Both the position numbers and the translations under genes were made by a program. The notes below the pieces were generated by a model. That model was given only the letters and a program-made list of their open reading frames with translations. It searched no databases and had not been told where the DNA came from. From an uncultured Gemmatimonadota bacterium (GTDB lineage: Bacteria; Gemmatimonadota; Gemmatimonadetes; Gemmatimonadales; Gemmatimonadaceae): a stretch of 64,000 nucleotides of DNA. Positions 7,483-16,450 of the stretch are shown here, in pieces (positions within the stretch are counted from its first letter, which is position 1; every line of letters starts with the position of its first letter). The stretch lies in contig CADEFN010000008.1 of the NCBI GenBank assembly GCA_902826615.1, forward strand, positions 169,620 to 233,619. Reading direction: 5' to 3'.

Positions 7483-9267
7483 CTACCTGACCTCGAACGA
7501 CGTTTGAGCCTTCACGACATACTGCCCGCCGCCATCGAAGGCCCGCAGCTCGTAACGACCTGGCTTCAACGGACGGCCGAACTCCAACACCCCCTTGGTC
7601 CGGCCGTCGAGGTAGTACCACTCGCCGTACTTTGTGGGCGGGGCGCCAGGCTCGGCGATCGCCAGCCAGTCCCGCTTCTCGGCTGACATGCCCGTGTAGT
7701 AGACCTCGACGGGCTGTCCGGCCGGATAGACCGACTTGAGCATCCGCATGGCCGGCCCATTGGACGAGGCGATGGCCGTTGCTGCTTCGTGGAGGCGTTT
7801 GGTGAATGCCGTCGCCACACTCGCTCGTGTCTCGGTGGACGAAGGAGTCGACGCAACCCCAGGCAGAACGGCCGCCAGGTCAAACGGGGTATTCGCACCC
7901 AGGACGTCGCGACGGAGCTTCTGCCAGTCGAGCCCGTACAGGGTGAAACCGTTGGCCCACGGGTAGCGTGTGGTGGCAGGCAAACCACCACCGGGGCCTC
8001 TATCCGAGAGTCCGTACAACGAGAGGAGCTGTACCTGCGTGCGCGGCAGGCGGCGATCGTAGTAGTCGGGGTTCTGCTCGATGAGCCCAAAGGAGCACGC
8101 GGCATCGCCAGTGACGGCCACGTCCGGTGGCTCCGTGCCACGGCGAATCAGGCACGCCGGGCGCGCGGCGTCGGCGGGGGTGAGGGAGGCGAGTTTCGCC
8201 TGGGCTTCGCTCCTGCGCCGTGTGACCACGTTGAACGGATGCGCCGCGTTTGACTCGACGTCCCACTTGGCTCGCAGGTCCTTGGTGCTCGCCTGAACTT
8301 CTGCCTCCCGGTTGGCGCGCACCTTCGCCTGCTGCTCCGGTGTTCGGGCAGCCTGGCGCTCGATGCGCAGCTTGATGATCCGCTCCTCTTCGGCGCGCGC
8401 GGCCGGCCCGAAGAACGCGTCGTACTGTTGCTTGGCCTCCCCCCTCACCAACTGCAACCGCGCGAGTTCACGATCCAGCTCGCTCACCTGCCAGCGGATT
8501 ACGCGGCCCAACGGCATGGCCCGGAACAGCGGGCGGTTGTTGAGCGGGACCACCAGCGTCAGGGTGGCGTCGTGGTACTTGCCGGGATCCGCTGCTCCAA
8601 AGACTGGAAAGCCCTGGAAGAGGAAGGTGATCCTGGCATCCGAGTAGAACTCGCCCTCGGCATCGGAGGCACTGAACTCGCCCACGTCCGGTGCACTGGG
8701 AAGCTTGTTGAAGGTGAAGGACAGGGGCGCCATCTCACCGTTGCGCACGGGTCCGTTCGGGGTGCTGCGCGACAAGTCTCGGGTGGTCCAATTCCACAAT
8801 CGGAAGCTCGACTGCAGCGCGAACCCTTGGGAAATGATGTCGTCCGAGCCCGCGGTCCTCACCCAGGGGCAAAACCCAACCGGCGGGTTGAGCACCGCCG
8901 CGGCCCTGAGGCCGGCAATCACCTTTTCGAGCTGGGCTTGGACGGCCGCCCGCTCGACGGGAGTCACCCGAGCACCTCCGCCAGGTTTGTCTCCCCATGT
9001 GGTCGGGAGCCAACGGCACTCACCGTTCCAGGGGAACTCCTTCTTCGACCATTCGTTCCGCGTGTCCGACCGGTTGTCATGCGGTGAAATGAGAACAGCA
9101 GGGGTCCCGGCAGGGGGCAAAGGGACGAGCTCGCCTGGGTTGGCCAGGACGACGGGGGGGCGCGAGCCCTGACCAGCTGCTTCGTGCCAGGCCGTCGTGG
9201 CCACCGCGCCAGTCGTTGCGCACACCAGGACACCGAGTCGGCAGATCGCCTGAGCTGCAGTCTTCAT
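7483..9267 (-). CDS. Large secreted protein of unknown function with C-terminal Ig-like domain
   Basis: 594 residues. The N-terminal 30 residues look like a Sec signal peptide. The middle has a coiled, charge-rich segment (about 300-370, e.g. RAEEERIIKLRIERQAART). The last 90 residues (YPAGQPVEVYYTGMSAEK to QTSFEVR) match the beta-sandwich often found at the end of secreted caspase-like and PDZ proteins. Four cysteines are scattered in the mature part. I do not recognise an enzymatic signature. The 238 bases between this gene and the deaminase gene hold nothing that I can call. Confidence 0.7.
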   Translation of the reverse strand: MKTAAQAICRLGVLVCATTGAVATTAWHEAAGQGSRPPVVLANPGELVPLPPAGTPAVLISPHDNRSDTRNEWSKKEFPWNGECRWLPTTWGDKPGGGARVTPVERAAVQAQLEKVIAGLRAAAVLNPPVGFCPWVRTAGSDDIISQGFALQSSFRLWNWTTRDLSRSTPNGPVRNGEMAPLSFTFNKLPSAPDVGEFSASDAEGEFYSDARITFLFQGFPVFGAADPGKYHDATLTLVVPLNNRPLFRAMPLGRVIRWQVSELDRELARLQLVRGEAKQQYDAFFGPAARAEEERIIKLRIERQAARTPEQQAKVRANREAEVQASTKDLRAKWDVESNAAHPFNVVTRRRSEAQAKLASLTPADAARPACLIRRGTEPPDVAVTGDAACSFGLIEQNPDYYDRRLPRTQVQLLSLYGLSDRGPGGGLPATTRYPWANGFTLYGLDWQKLRRDVLGANTPFDLAAVLPGVASTPSSTETRASVATAFTKRLHEAATAIASSNGPAMRMLKSVYPAGQPVEVYYTGMSAEKRDWLAIAEPGAPPTKYGEWYYLDGRTKGVLEFGRPLKPGRYELRAFDGGGQYVVKAQTSFEVR

Positions 9268-9363
9268 TTGAACCTCGCTTTGCTCCTCTTGAACGCTACG
9301 TGCGAATGCCTGCGCCGGCCAGCTGCCACGGGCGCGGAAGTCCGATCGTGGAACTGGGCGCTG

Positions 9364-10233
9364 CTAGGCCTGGCTGCGGAGTTGCGACTCGCTTGCGAGC
9401 CATGCCTGGTGACGCTCCAGTACACCCGGCCACAGCGACGGAATCGCAGGGTCGATGATGCCGAACGCTTCGCGGAGCACCCTCGCATAGTCCGACAGAT
9501 CAGTGATGGTGCGTCGCGTAGTGCTGCCGGGAGTTACATGCGAGTACACGGCTCCCCGTAACGTCACGATGCCGCCTGGCACAAAACGCTGACAGACCGT
9601 GCTCTTCACGAAGCCGGACTCAGGCGAGGTCTGTAGCTCATCACACTTGAGCGAGAAGTCAGCGAGGCTGCGAGGGGTCGTGGTGAAGTCGAACGAGGAC
9701 ACGCTGCTCAATTCATGCGGTCGCACACGCCACATCTCTTCGCTGTCCACAGTCGCGGATGACAGGAGCTCCACCCGGGTGAGGAAGCCCCCTTGTCGAT
9801 ACTCGCCCGGCTGTAACGGGATGGGTTCGAGGAATCCGTCACCAAGTCCCACGTCGGCAATCCAGCGATCTTTTCCCAGTGTCACGAGCAGGACGCAATG
9901 ATTTCCCTGCACAGATTCACCACGTGCTTCACGCCCGACGGCTCCCCGAACGTAAGCCACATCGAAGCCAAGAGTCGCAAGTACACGGCCCAGTAAGCCA
10001 TTCATCTCGTAGCACCAGCCGCCGCGCTGCTCCACCACCAGGCGACGAAAGGCATCGTCTGGTTCGAGTGTGAGACGACGGCCGAAGTGGATGTCGAGAT
10101 TCTCGTAGGGGATGGCGAGCAGATGCGCGCGATGGACGCCGACGAGCGTGGTGAGGTCGGGCCGAGCGGGTGCGGCAAAGCCGATGCGCGAGAAGTAGTG
10201 CGCGAGCTCGGCGGGAGTGAGGCGAGGGATCAC
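9364..10233 (-). CDS. nat: Arylamine N-acetyltransferase
   Basis: 289 residues, typical for the family. The enzyme transfers an acetyl group from acetyl-CoA to arylamines or hydrazines. The Cys-His-Asp triad is visible: C74 in RGGWCYEMN, H112 in QGNHCVLLV and D127 in WIADVGLGD. The N-terminal LLAIPYENLDIHFGR segment is also characteristic. Its start region faces the start of the amidohydrolase gene on the other strand, so the two are divergently transcribed from about 10233-10322. Confidence 0.92.
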   Translation of the reverse strand: MIPRLTPAELAHYFSRIGFAAPARPDLTTLVGVHRAHLLAIPYENLDIHFGRRLTLEPDDAFRRLVVEQRGGWCYEMNGLLGRVLATLGFDVAYVRGAVGREARGESVQGNHCVLLVTLGKDRWIADVGLGDGFLEPIPLQPGEYRQGGFLTRVELLSSATVDSEEMWRVRPHELSSVSSFDFTTTPRSLADFSLKCDELQTSPESGFVKSTVCQRFVPGGIVTLRGAVYSHVTPGSTTRRTITDLSDYARVLREAFGIIDPAIPSLWPGVLERHQAWLASESQLRSQA

Positions 10234-10286
10234 GCACCTATCATGGGCGCGGAGTCGTCAGGGTGAAAGGGTTTCGAGGCCAGTAC

Positions 10287-10314
10287 TTGACGCACCTCTC
10301 CCCGGCGGTAGCCT
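10287..10314 (+). promoter_or_regulatory. Sigma70-type promoter with leaderless start
   Basis: TTGACG (10287-10292) and TAGCCT (10309-10314) are separated by 16 bases. The ATG of the downstream lipoprotein gene lies only seven bases past the -10 box, so transcription should begin at or next to the start codon. The -10 box overlaps a variant of the octamer (GCCTAACC). Confidence 0.5.
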
Positions 10315-10321
10315 AACCACC

Positions 10322-11773
10322 ATGCTACGAAGAATCCTCTCGCTGTTGTGCGTCGCCGTCGCTGCTTGCACCTCGGCGCCCGAATACGATGTGGTGCTCA
10401 CGGGCGGACGTGTCATGGATCCGGCCACTGGTGTGGACTCGCTGCTCAACGTCGGCATACTCGGCGATTCCGTTGCCGTCATGTCGTCGGGTGCGATACA
10501 GGGGCGCGAGTCCGTTGACGTGACCGGGCTCGTGGTTGCTCCCGGCTTCATTGACCTGCACGCCCACGGACAAACACCGGGCGACATGCAGGTGCAGGCA
10601 CAGGATGGTGTCACCACCGCCCTGGAGATGGAGTCCGGTGTTTCTCCTGTGGCCAAGTGGTATGCGACGCTCGAGGGTAAAGCGCCCGTGAATTTTGGGG
10701 CGACGGTCGGTCACCGGCCGGTGCGATACGCTGTGTTTCACCAGGGTGTGGAGGTGCTGCACGTCGCCACCAACCCAAGCTCGGTCGTGTCGCTTGGCGA
10801 TCGGCCCGCTGGGGCCAACGCACCGGCGAGTGACACACAGGTGGAGGCCATGGCCGAGGGGATCCGGCGGGGGCTCGATGAAGGCGCGTTAGGCGTGGGG
10901 TTTGGCGTCAACTACACGCCGGGAGCGTCACCTGCGGAGATCGAACGTCTCTTTGCCGTGGCGGCGGAGCAAAAGGTGCCGGTCTTTGTGCACACGAGGG
11001 CGTTTGGGATTGGCGCCATCCGTGAGGCGGTCGAGGCGGCGGGGCGCACCAAGACGGCGTTGCATGTCGTGCATGTCGCCAGCAGTTCGCTGGCCGATTT
11101 GCCACAGGCGCTGCAGCTCATCGATTCGGCAAAGAGTGCAGGAATGGACATCTCCACCGAGGTGTATCCCTACACGGCGGGATCGACACGTCTGGAGTCG
11201 GCGATGTTCAACCCTGGGTGGCAGAGCAATCTGCCACTGCAGTACGGCGACCTCGCCTGGCCGCTCACCGGGGAGCGGCTCACCAAAGAGAGCTTTGAGC
11301 GCTATCGCAAGCAGGGTGGATGGGTTGTCATTCACATGATGACCGAAGCCAACGTGGAGAAAGCCATCCAGCATCCCGGTGTCATGATTGCCAGTGATGG
11401 TGTGCCGTATGTGAACGGCACGGGTCATCCGCGCGGGGCAGGGACCTATGCGCGTACCCTTGGCCTGTATGCGCGCGACCGCAAGCTCATCACGCTCATG
11501 GACGCGCTCTCACGCATGACCATTCTTCCTGCGCGCCGACTCGAAGGGCATGTGCCCATGATGAAGCGGAAGGGGCGTTTGGCGATTGGGGGAAGTGCCG
11601 ACATCACCGTCTTCGACCCGGCAACTATCGCCGATCAGTCCACCTTCGATGCGCCGATGCTGACGTCGAAGGGCATCCGGTTTGTGCTGGTGAACGGTGC
11701 GTTTGTGGTGCGCAACGGAGCGTTTGTTATCGGAGCAACACCGGGGCGAGCGGTGCGAACCACCACGCCCTGA
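10322..11773 (+). CDS. D-aminoacylase-like amidohydrolase, lipoprotein
   Basis: 483 residues. A signal peptide ends in VAVAAC, giving a lipobox with the cysteine at residue 16, so the enzyme is probably anchored in the envelope. The amidohydrolase core shows the metal-binding DLHAHGQ (H80, H82), VFVHTRA and HVVHVASS strands and ASDGVPYVNGTGHPRGAGT near the C-terminal catalytic aspartate. The closing GRLAIGGSADITVFDP is the beta-sandwich signature of the N-acyl-D-amino-acid deacylase/dihydroorotase branch. It likely cleaves N-acylated amino acids or related amides. An upstream ATG at 10217 would hide the signal peptide, so I chose 10322. Confidence 0.85.
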   Translation: MLRRILSLLCVAVAACTSAPEYDVVLTGGRVMDPATGVDSLLNVGILGDSVAVMSSGAIQGRESVDVTGLVVAPGFIDLHAHGQTPGDMQVQAQDGVTTALEMESGVSPVAKWYATLEGKAPVNFGATVGHRPVRYAVFHQGVEVLHVATNPSSVVSLGDRPAGANAPASDTQVEAMAEGIRRGLDEGALGVGFGVNYTPGASPAEIERLFAVAAEQKVPVFVHTRAFGIGAIREAVEAAGRTKTALHVVHVASSSLADLPQALQLIDSAKSAGMDISTEVYPYTAGSTRLESAMFNPGWQSNLPLQYGDLAWPLTGERLTKESFERYRKQGGWVVIHMMTEANVEKAIQHPGVMIASDGVPYVNGTGHPRGAGTYARTLGLYARDRKLITLMDALSRMTILPARRLEGHVPMMKRKGRLAIGGSADITVFDPATIADQSTFDAPMLTSKGIRFVLVNGAFVVRNGAFVIGATPGRAVRTTTP

Positions 11774-11774
11774 G

Positions 11775-12437
11775 CTACTGAAGCAACCGTGCGCCAAGCT
11801 GGCGCATCTGTTCACCCCGGATTCTGGACCACGCGCGCAGTCGGACGGCTGCCGCGCCGAGCATACCCGTCCCGGCCGCCAGCATCGCACCAGCCATTGC
11901 GAGGGGAGCAGGGCCGTCCGGAAGGCCCCGAAGCGCCGCTGACAGGCCGACAATGCCGGCCGTCACCAGGAGCATTGATCCGAAAGCAATCATACCTCGC
12001 GCACTGCCATTGGTGGTGCGAAATCGCACTCGGCTGCCGCGTTCGGTGGGTTCGACGAGCGCATGCAGGTTGCCGTTGGACCATTGGCGGAGTGAGCCTT
12101 GCACCACCACTGACCCGCGGGCGTCGAACGCAGTGCGCAGTTCGCCCACCAGGAGCTCCCACTCTCTGTCGCTCATCGCGTGGTCGAGTTCGACCGTATG
12201 GCGCACACCGACAGGAAGCCCGGCCGAACGAACGAAGTGTGCTGGTAAGGGCACGGGTGCCTTGGCGGCGCGTGCGATGAATTCAGGTGCCAGCCCGGCT
12301 TCGCTCCCGATGCTCTGCAGTTCGGCCAGCGTCATCCCTTCGTTGGCAGCCAGAGCGCGAGGCGCCGTCTGCTCCATCTCGGCGGCCCGCCTGAAAATCT
12401 CGGCGGCCTCGTCTTCGGTGTACCTGCGATCGCTCAT
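11775..12437 (-). CDS. Membrane protein with conserved N-terminal helical motif
   Basis: 220 residues. The N-terminus (RYTEDEAAEIFRRAAEME) is a conserved short helical motif that I have seen at the start of many proteins in this phylum, followed by a soluble alpha/beta region (about 65-140). Two transmembrane helices (about 147-167 and 178-198) come next, with a basic C-terminal tail. It converges on the amidohydrolase gene with a one-base gap between the stops. Function is unknown. Confidence 0.65.
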   Translation of the reverse strand: MSDRRYTEDEAAEIFRRAAEMEQTAPRALAANEGMTLAELQSIGSEAGLAPEFIARAAKAPVPLPAHFVRSAGLPVGVRHTVELDHAMSDREWELLVGELRTAFDARGSVVVQGSLRQWSNGNLHALVEPTERGSRVRFRTTNGSARGMIAFGSMLLVTAGIVGLSAALRGLPDGPAPLAMAGAMLAAGTGMLGAAAVRLRAWSRIRGEQMRQLGARLLQ

Positions 12438-12484
12438 GCTGGAAAGATGATGGCTGCCCCGAGGGTGGCCAAGGCAAGGACGCG

Positions 12485-13738
12485 TTACGGGGACAGTCGG
12501 TACCTACGCCAGAGAAAGCCGAGTCGTTTCGACACTGGATTCTGAATGGTGGTCGCCAGACCGATCGACCCGTCGCCCATGAAGGTGAGCCCGAAGTACT
12601 CGCCAGCGGTATCACGTACCGGCGGCTGACCGGGCTCGCGTGCGGCGAACGCTTCGAGCTGGAAGGGTGGTGCGAGCGCAATGGCTGGTGGAGCTGAATC
12701 GGTGGGGACCCGCAGGTGAGCCAGATGCGCGCTGACGCTGTCCCCCTTGCCGGTGAACCAGGAGGCCGCCAGTTCGCCGCGGCCACGCGCAATGAGGTAG
12801 GGGAAGTAGGCGACTGCGTCGCTGGTGGCGATCTGCCAACTGGTCCACGTCGCTCCCTGATCGCGGGATCGTGCCAGCCACAACACCCGCTCGCTTGCCC
12901 AAAATGAGTAAAGCGATCCCTCGGCGTCCCAGGCGAGGGGTTCGACCCAGCGTTGCTCCTCGGTGGTGACCCACGCGGGCGGTGTCACCGTCGTGTCTTT
13001 CATGGGGAACCATGCCCGTTGACCCGGGAGTTCGCGTTGCTGCCAGGTTGCACCCCGGTCAGTGCTGATGGCGAGAAACTCAACTCCTGCATCAAATCGG
13101 TTGCCACTGGCCGACAACGGCACCACCCGCACAGCCACTTCGCCGTCTGGGCCGACCGCGAGATGACTGGATCCTCCCCTGGTGCTCACCCGTGCACCTT
13201 CTTTCCACGTGCGGCCACTGTCGGCACTCGTGGTGTGGGAGACACCAGCGCCATCGTTCCAGATGGTGTGCACGGTGCCATCTGGCGCCACGTCAACCCA
13301 GGGCCGGTCGTCGAACTCGGAGTTCGAGAGCTGAGTCCATTGCCAGGTGGCGCCGGTATCGCGACTCACGCCCATGTCGATCCGCGTTCCAACAAGGCGA
13401 GTCCGGTCGAACGACATGTTCATGAAATAGAGCGTACCATCGGGCCCTACCGCGAGATCGACGTCGGAGTTGCCGATGGCCCCATCAGCACGGCTGCCAA
13501 CGTTGACGGTACGCCACTGTTTTCCCTCGTCGTCACTGCGCCAGAGATGGGGCAGCGTATCCCCATAACCAGTCACGAAGAGGGCGCCCCCGGGATGCCG
13601 AACCACCATCGGTTCTCGGGCCAGGTTGCTCAGGTGCTCGACCGAGTCCGCGAGGACGAGCGCAGATGGCGCTGGTGTGTTGCTCTCTGGCGTCGCGCAG
13701 GCTGCGACCACGAGTGCTACAAGCAATGGACGCGTCAT
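12485..13738 (-). CDS. Sialidase-fold (BNR/Asp-box) lipoprotein
   Basis: 417 residues starting with a short lipoprotein signal (LLVALVVAACATPE). At least four Asp-box motifs of the SxDxGxTW type are visible: SRDTGATW, SADSGRTW, STDRGATW and SRDQGATW. They are spread through the chain as in six-bladed sialidase or exo-alpha-sialidase-like propellers. The arginine triad and catalytic tyrosine of true sialidases are not obvious, so glycan hydrolysis is possible but not shown. It may simply be a ligand-binding propeller at the cell surface. Confidence 0.75.
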   Translation of the reverse strand: MTRPLLVALVVAACATPESNTPAPSALVLADSVEHLSNLAREPMVVRHPGGALFVTGYGDTLPHLWRSDDEGKQWRTVNVGSRADGAIGNSDVDLAVGPDGTLYFMNMSFDRTRLVGTRIDMGVSRDTGATWQWTQLSNSEFDDRPWVDVAPDGTVHTIWNDGAGVSHTTSADSGRTWKEGARVSTRGGSSHLAVGPDGEVAVRVVPLSASGNRFDAGVEFLAISTDRGATWQQRELPGQRAWFPMKDTTVTPPAWVTTEEQRWVEPLAWDAEGSLYSFWASERVLWLARSRDQGATWTSWQIATSDAVAYFPYLIARGRGELAASWFTGKGDSVSAHLAHLRVPTDSAPPAIALAPPFQLEAFAAREPGQPPVRDTAGEYFGLTFMGDGSIGLATTIQNPVSKRLGFLWRRYRLSP

Positions 13739-13784
13739 TCCGGGTGCTGGTGAGGGGAAGATGAAAGCGGTGTGATGCTTGGCG

Positions 13785-15962
13785 CTATTTGGAGTTTGTA
13801 CGTCGGAGGACCGCCATCATTCGCGACGGTGATGACACGAGCTGACCCGCGGGGCCGCGGCTCTGGGTACGGATGCGGTAGAGCCCTTCAGCAAGCAGTG
13901 ACCCCGGCGCAATGGCAAAGTCCCACGAGACCGTGCCGCCATCGCCGGTCGGAATGGCACAGACCAGCGTCCCGTCTGGTTTGCTGACGAGCACAAAGCC
14001 GCGTGGGGGTACGTTCCCGATGTCAAGTGTGGCGCCGTTCGGTGTGAGCGTCACACCAGCGCCTAACGGGTTGCTCGGTGAGGCGAACGGGACGGCGATC
14101 GGTAGCGCACGAACCGCCGATACCTTCTTGCCGTCGGTTGTCACCTGGAGCAGTGGGGCAAGGGCTCCGGCGAGTGACGCTTCGAGCCGTACCGCTTCGG
14201 CAAAGGAGGTGGTTGCGCTGTCGGGGCGGTCGATGAGGAGCAGCCCAAGTCCGAACCAGGCCGTGGCGAGGCTCGGCTGTTCGGCCAGTGCGGCGCGGTA
14301 CTCCCGGCTGGCGTCGTCCCGTCGGCCCTCATTTCGCAACCAGTCGGCATACTCGGCGCGGACCCAGGCGAGTGCGGGTTGTACCTCGAGGGCTCGCTTG
14401 TAGAGGGGTTCGATCTCGCGCGCGCGGCGTCCGTCGCGTACGTACGCCTGGGCGAGGGCCCGCAGGGCATCTGGTCGCATGGAGTCGACCTGCAGGGCAC
14501 GCTCCAGCGCACGAATGGCCTGACGGGTGCGCCCGAGTTGTTCGCTTGCGGCGCCAAGGAGGAAGAGCGCTTCGCGTCGCGAGTGGTCGCTGCCTAACGC
14601 CGAATCCAGGGCGGTGGCTGCCCGTCCCATGGCACGGGCATCGGTGGCGAGGGTGGCATACACGATACCACCCATGGCGGAATAGATGGCGGCGTCGGGG
14701 CCAGCCGAATCCCGGGCAAAGTACGGTTCGATGAGGGCCTCGCCCGTGCGTGCGACAACGGCCGGCGCCGAGTCCCGCACGACCCGAATCCAGTGTTCCG
14801 TGAAAGCGCCGTGGGGCACGGTGCGCTCCACCGTGCGCGGCATGTGGCAGCGGACGCAGTCACTTCCCGCGCGGTGATCGCGCGCGGCAGGTGAGGCTGC
14901 GGTGCGCTGCGCGAGGGAGGCCGCACTGTGGCATTGCGCACAGGGGGCGTTGCGCGCCGGGCCTGTCGCCGCCGGTTGATGCGGGTTGTGGCACGTGGCG
15001 CACTCGAGCGGGCGTTCACTCGCCAGCGATCCCAGGTAACACCTGCTCTGCCTGAGCCGGTCCGCGTGGCTGACAACATCGATACTGCCGGCGGCCTTGA
15101 AGTAGCCGTATTGGTCCGCCAGGGGTTGCGACGGGCGATAGGAAAAGGCCGACTTCCCCTCGCGCAGCACCGAGACGGCGGTGTGCACGTGACACTCTTC
15201 GCAGATATCGACGCGCCGGTCGAGAGAAAGCCGCGCCGGGTTCACGATGGTGTGATCGACAATCGAGTCGAGCGGGGCCTTGTTCGTCCGGACAGCAACG
15301 TGCAGCGCTCCCGGACCATGACATCGCTCACAGCCGATGCCTGGGCGCCATTCGGCGTGTTTCCCTTCGAGGTAGGAAGTTTCCTTCGGGAAGCTGGAGT
15401 GACAGGCCACGCAGCGATCGGGCAGAAGCCGGTCAAAACGTGCATTGCTTATTTCATAGCCTGGGCTGAAGTCCCAGCCATGATCGCGATACCAGGTGAG
15501 AGGGAGCTGGAAGAGCCGCCCGTTCTCTTCGGTGAAGTAGGTGCGTGCGACATGTCCGCTCCCCATGACCCAATCCATTCGGCGGCGGAGCGGATTGCGT
15601 CGTGTGCCATCCGGGCCACTGACAAACTCCATCTGGTACAGCGCCCCAGCTTCTTCCTCGACCACGTAGGAGTAACCCGATGGCTTGTTGAGGAGCGGAA
15701 TGGAGAGCACACGTTCCACGCGGTCCGACGGCGTCCATCGATGAAACGACTGGGCCATGCTGGAGCGGGCATACACGGCGGCCTCTTCCGCGTGGCAGCC
15801 AACACAGGTGACGTCGCCGGCGTACTCGGTTCCGGCGCGGACGTTGAGGAAGGGGGATTTCTCAGCCGTCTCGACCACCGGCACAGGGGAAGACTCGCCT
15901 CCGCAATCGATAACGGAACTACAGAGGCAGAGCCAGACGAGTGTTCTGAGGGTAGTGCGCAC
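13785..15962 (-). CDS. Seven-haem cytochrome c with C-terminal TPR array
   Basis: About 725 residues from a GTG start at 15962, which gives a clean signal (VRTTLRTLVWLCLCSS) ending near a cysteine in SVIDC. A longer reading from 16169 would add 69 arginine-rich residues and is unlikely. Seven CXXCH haem motifs lie between residues 53 and 373 (CVGCH, CVACH, CERCH, CEECH, CATCH, CAQCH, CVRCH). The arrangement resembles the cytochrome c554/NrfB-type multihaem family. Residues about 450-620 form several TPR units (DALRALAQAYVRDGR, AWVRAEYADWLRNEGR). A periplasmic or surface electron-transfer role is likely. It is divergent from the small gene at 16057. Confidence 0.83.
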   Translation of the reverse strand: MRTTLRTLVWLCLCSSVIDCGGESSPVPVVETAEKSPFLNVRAGTEYAGDVTCVGCHAEEAAVYARSSMAQSFHRWTPSDRVERVLSIPLLNKPSGYSYVVEEEAGALYQMEFVSGPDGTRRNPLRRRMDWVMGSGHVARTYFTEENGRLFQLPLTWYRDHGWDFSPGYEISNARFDRLLPDRCVACHSSFPKETSYLEGKHAEWRPGIGCERCHGPGALHVAVRTNKAPLDSIVDHTIVNPARLSLDRRVDICEECHVHTAVSVLREGKSAFSYRPSQPLADQYGYFKAAGSIDVVSHADRLRQSRCYLGSLASERPLECATCHNPHQPAATGPARNAPCAQCHSAASLAQRTAASPAARDHRAGSDCVRCHMPRTVERTVPHGAFTEHWIRVVRDSAPAVVARTGEALIEPYFARDSAGPDAAIYSAMGGIVYATLATDARAMGRAATALDSALGSDHSRREALFLLGAASEQLGRTRQAIRALERALQVDSMRPDALRALAQAYVRDGRRAREIEPLYKRALEVQPALAWVRAEYADWLRNEGRRDDASREYRAALAEQPSLATAWFGLGLLLIDRPDSATTSFAEAVRLEASLAGALAPLLQVTTDGKKVSAVRALPIAVPFASPSNPLGAGVTLTPNGATLDIGNVPPRGFVLVSKPDGTLVCAIPTGDGGTVSWDFAIAPGSLLAEGLYRIRTQSRGPAGQLVSSPSRMMAVLRRTNSK

Positions 15963-16018
15963 GTCCAGAAGATAGCTGCCGATCCGGGGGCGGGCCCAGC
16001 CGGTGACACCGGCCGGGG

Positions 16019-16046
16019 TTGCGCGTCTCCTTACCAACGTTAGCTT
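16019..16046 (+). promoter_or_regulatory. Promoter for the tiny gene at 16057
   Basis: TTGCGC (16019-16024) and TAGCTT (16041-16046) are 16 bases apart. The -10 box is followed ten bases later by an ATG, and the string TAGCTTGCGA recurs before the lipoprotein gene at 44789. Confidence 0.45.
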
Positions 16047-16056
16047 GCGATACAAG

Positions 16057-16146
16057 ATGCAGACCTCGCGCGTACTCCTCCTTACCATTGCCCTCGGCCT
16101 CGTAGCAGGCCGCGGGCTTATTGGCTTGGGAGAACGCACCGGATAG
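16057..16146 (+). CDS. Tiny hydrophobic peptide gene (29 residues)
   Basis: A short frame encoding MQTSRVLLLTIALGLVAGRG and nine more residues, ending in a TAG. It looks like a one-helix membrane peptide or a truncated signal sequence. A promoter lies ten bases upstream and a strong intrinsic terminator starts 24 bases after the stop, so this is a self-contained transcript of roughly 150 bases. Whether the product is the peptide or the RNA cannot be decided from sequence alone. Confidence 0.45.
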   Translation: MQTSRVLLLTIALGLVAGRGLIGLGERTG

Positions 16147-16170
16147 TCTGCGACAACGCACGTCGCCATC

Positions 16171-16204
16171 GGCCTCTCCCCGCAGCGCTGGGAGAGGCCT
16201 TTTT
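16171..16204 (+). terminator. Strong rho-independent terminator
   Basis: A perfect 10-bp stem (GGCCTCTCCC at 16171-16180 with GGGAGAGGCC at 16190-16199) closes a nine-base loop and is followed by TTTTTCTTGT. It is the clearest intrinsic terminator in the window. Confidence 0.9.
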
Positions 16205-16275
16205 CTTGTCTCTCCGGCGCGCAGGAGCGGTGATGGCTCTCACTTCATCACCCTCAGCACAGGACAGCTCCTCCC

Positions 16276-16440
16276 ATGAAGACGCAGCACGACGCCCAGC
16301 ACAGCGAACGCTCCGATGCCACCGGAACCTCCGGTGACACGCGGACAACTGGTGGCGCCACTCAGCGCCCAATGTCCGCGCAGCACAACCCGTGGCGGCA
16401 TACGCCGCAGCCGATCTCACAGGCCGATGGCACCCCTTGA
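16276..16440 (+). CDS. Possible small hydrophilic protein (54 residues)
   Basis: ATG at 16276 to TGA at 16440 encodes a polar, disordered-looking peptide rich in Gln, His, Thr and Gly (start MKTQHDAQHSERSDATG). It lies between the terminator at 16204 and the convergent M20 peptidase gene, ending ten bases before that gene's stop. Codon use is compatible with coding, but there is no recognised family. Its reality is uncertain; the alternative is that 16205-16450 is simply intergenic. Confidence 0.35.
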   Translation: MKTQHDAQHSERSDATGTSGDTRTTGGATQRPMSAQHNPWRHTPQPISQADGTP

Positions 16441-16450
16441 GGTCGGTGCC

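Noticed and set aside
15962..16169. Longer N-terminus of the multihaem cytochrome from 16169
   Set aside because: It adds 69 arginine-rich residues that hide a clear signal peptide and would overlap the promoter and the tiny gene on the other strand.
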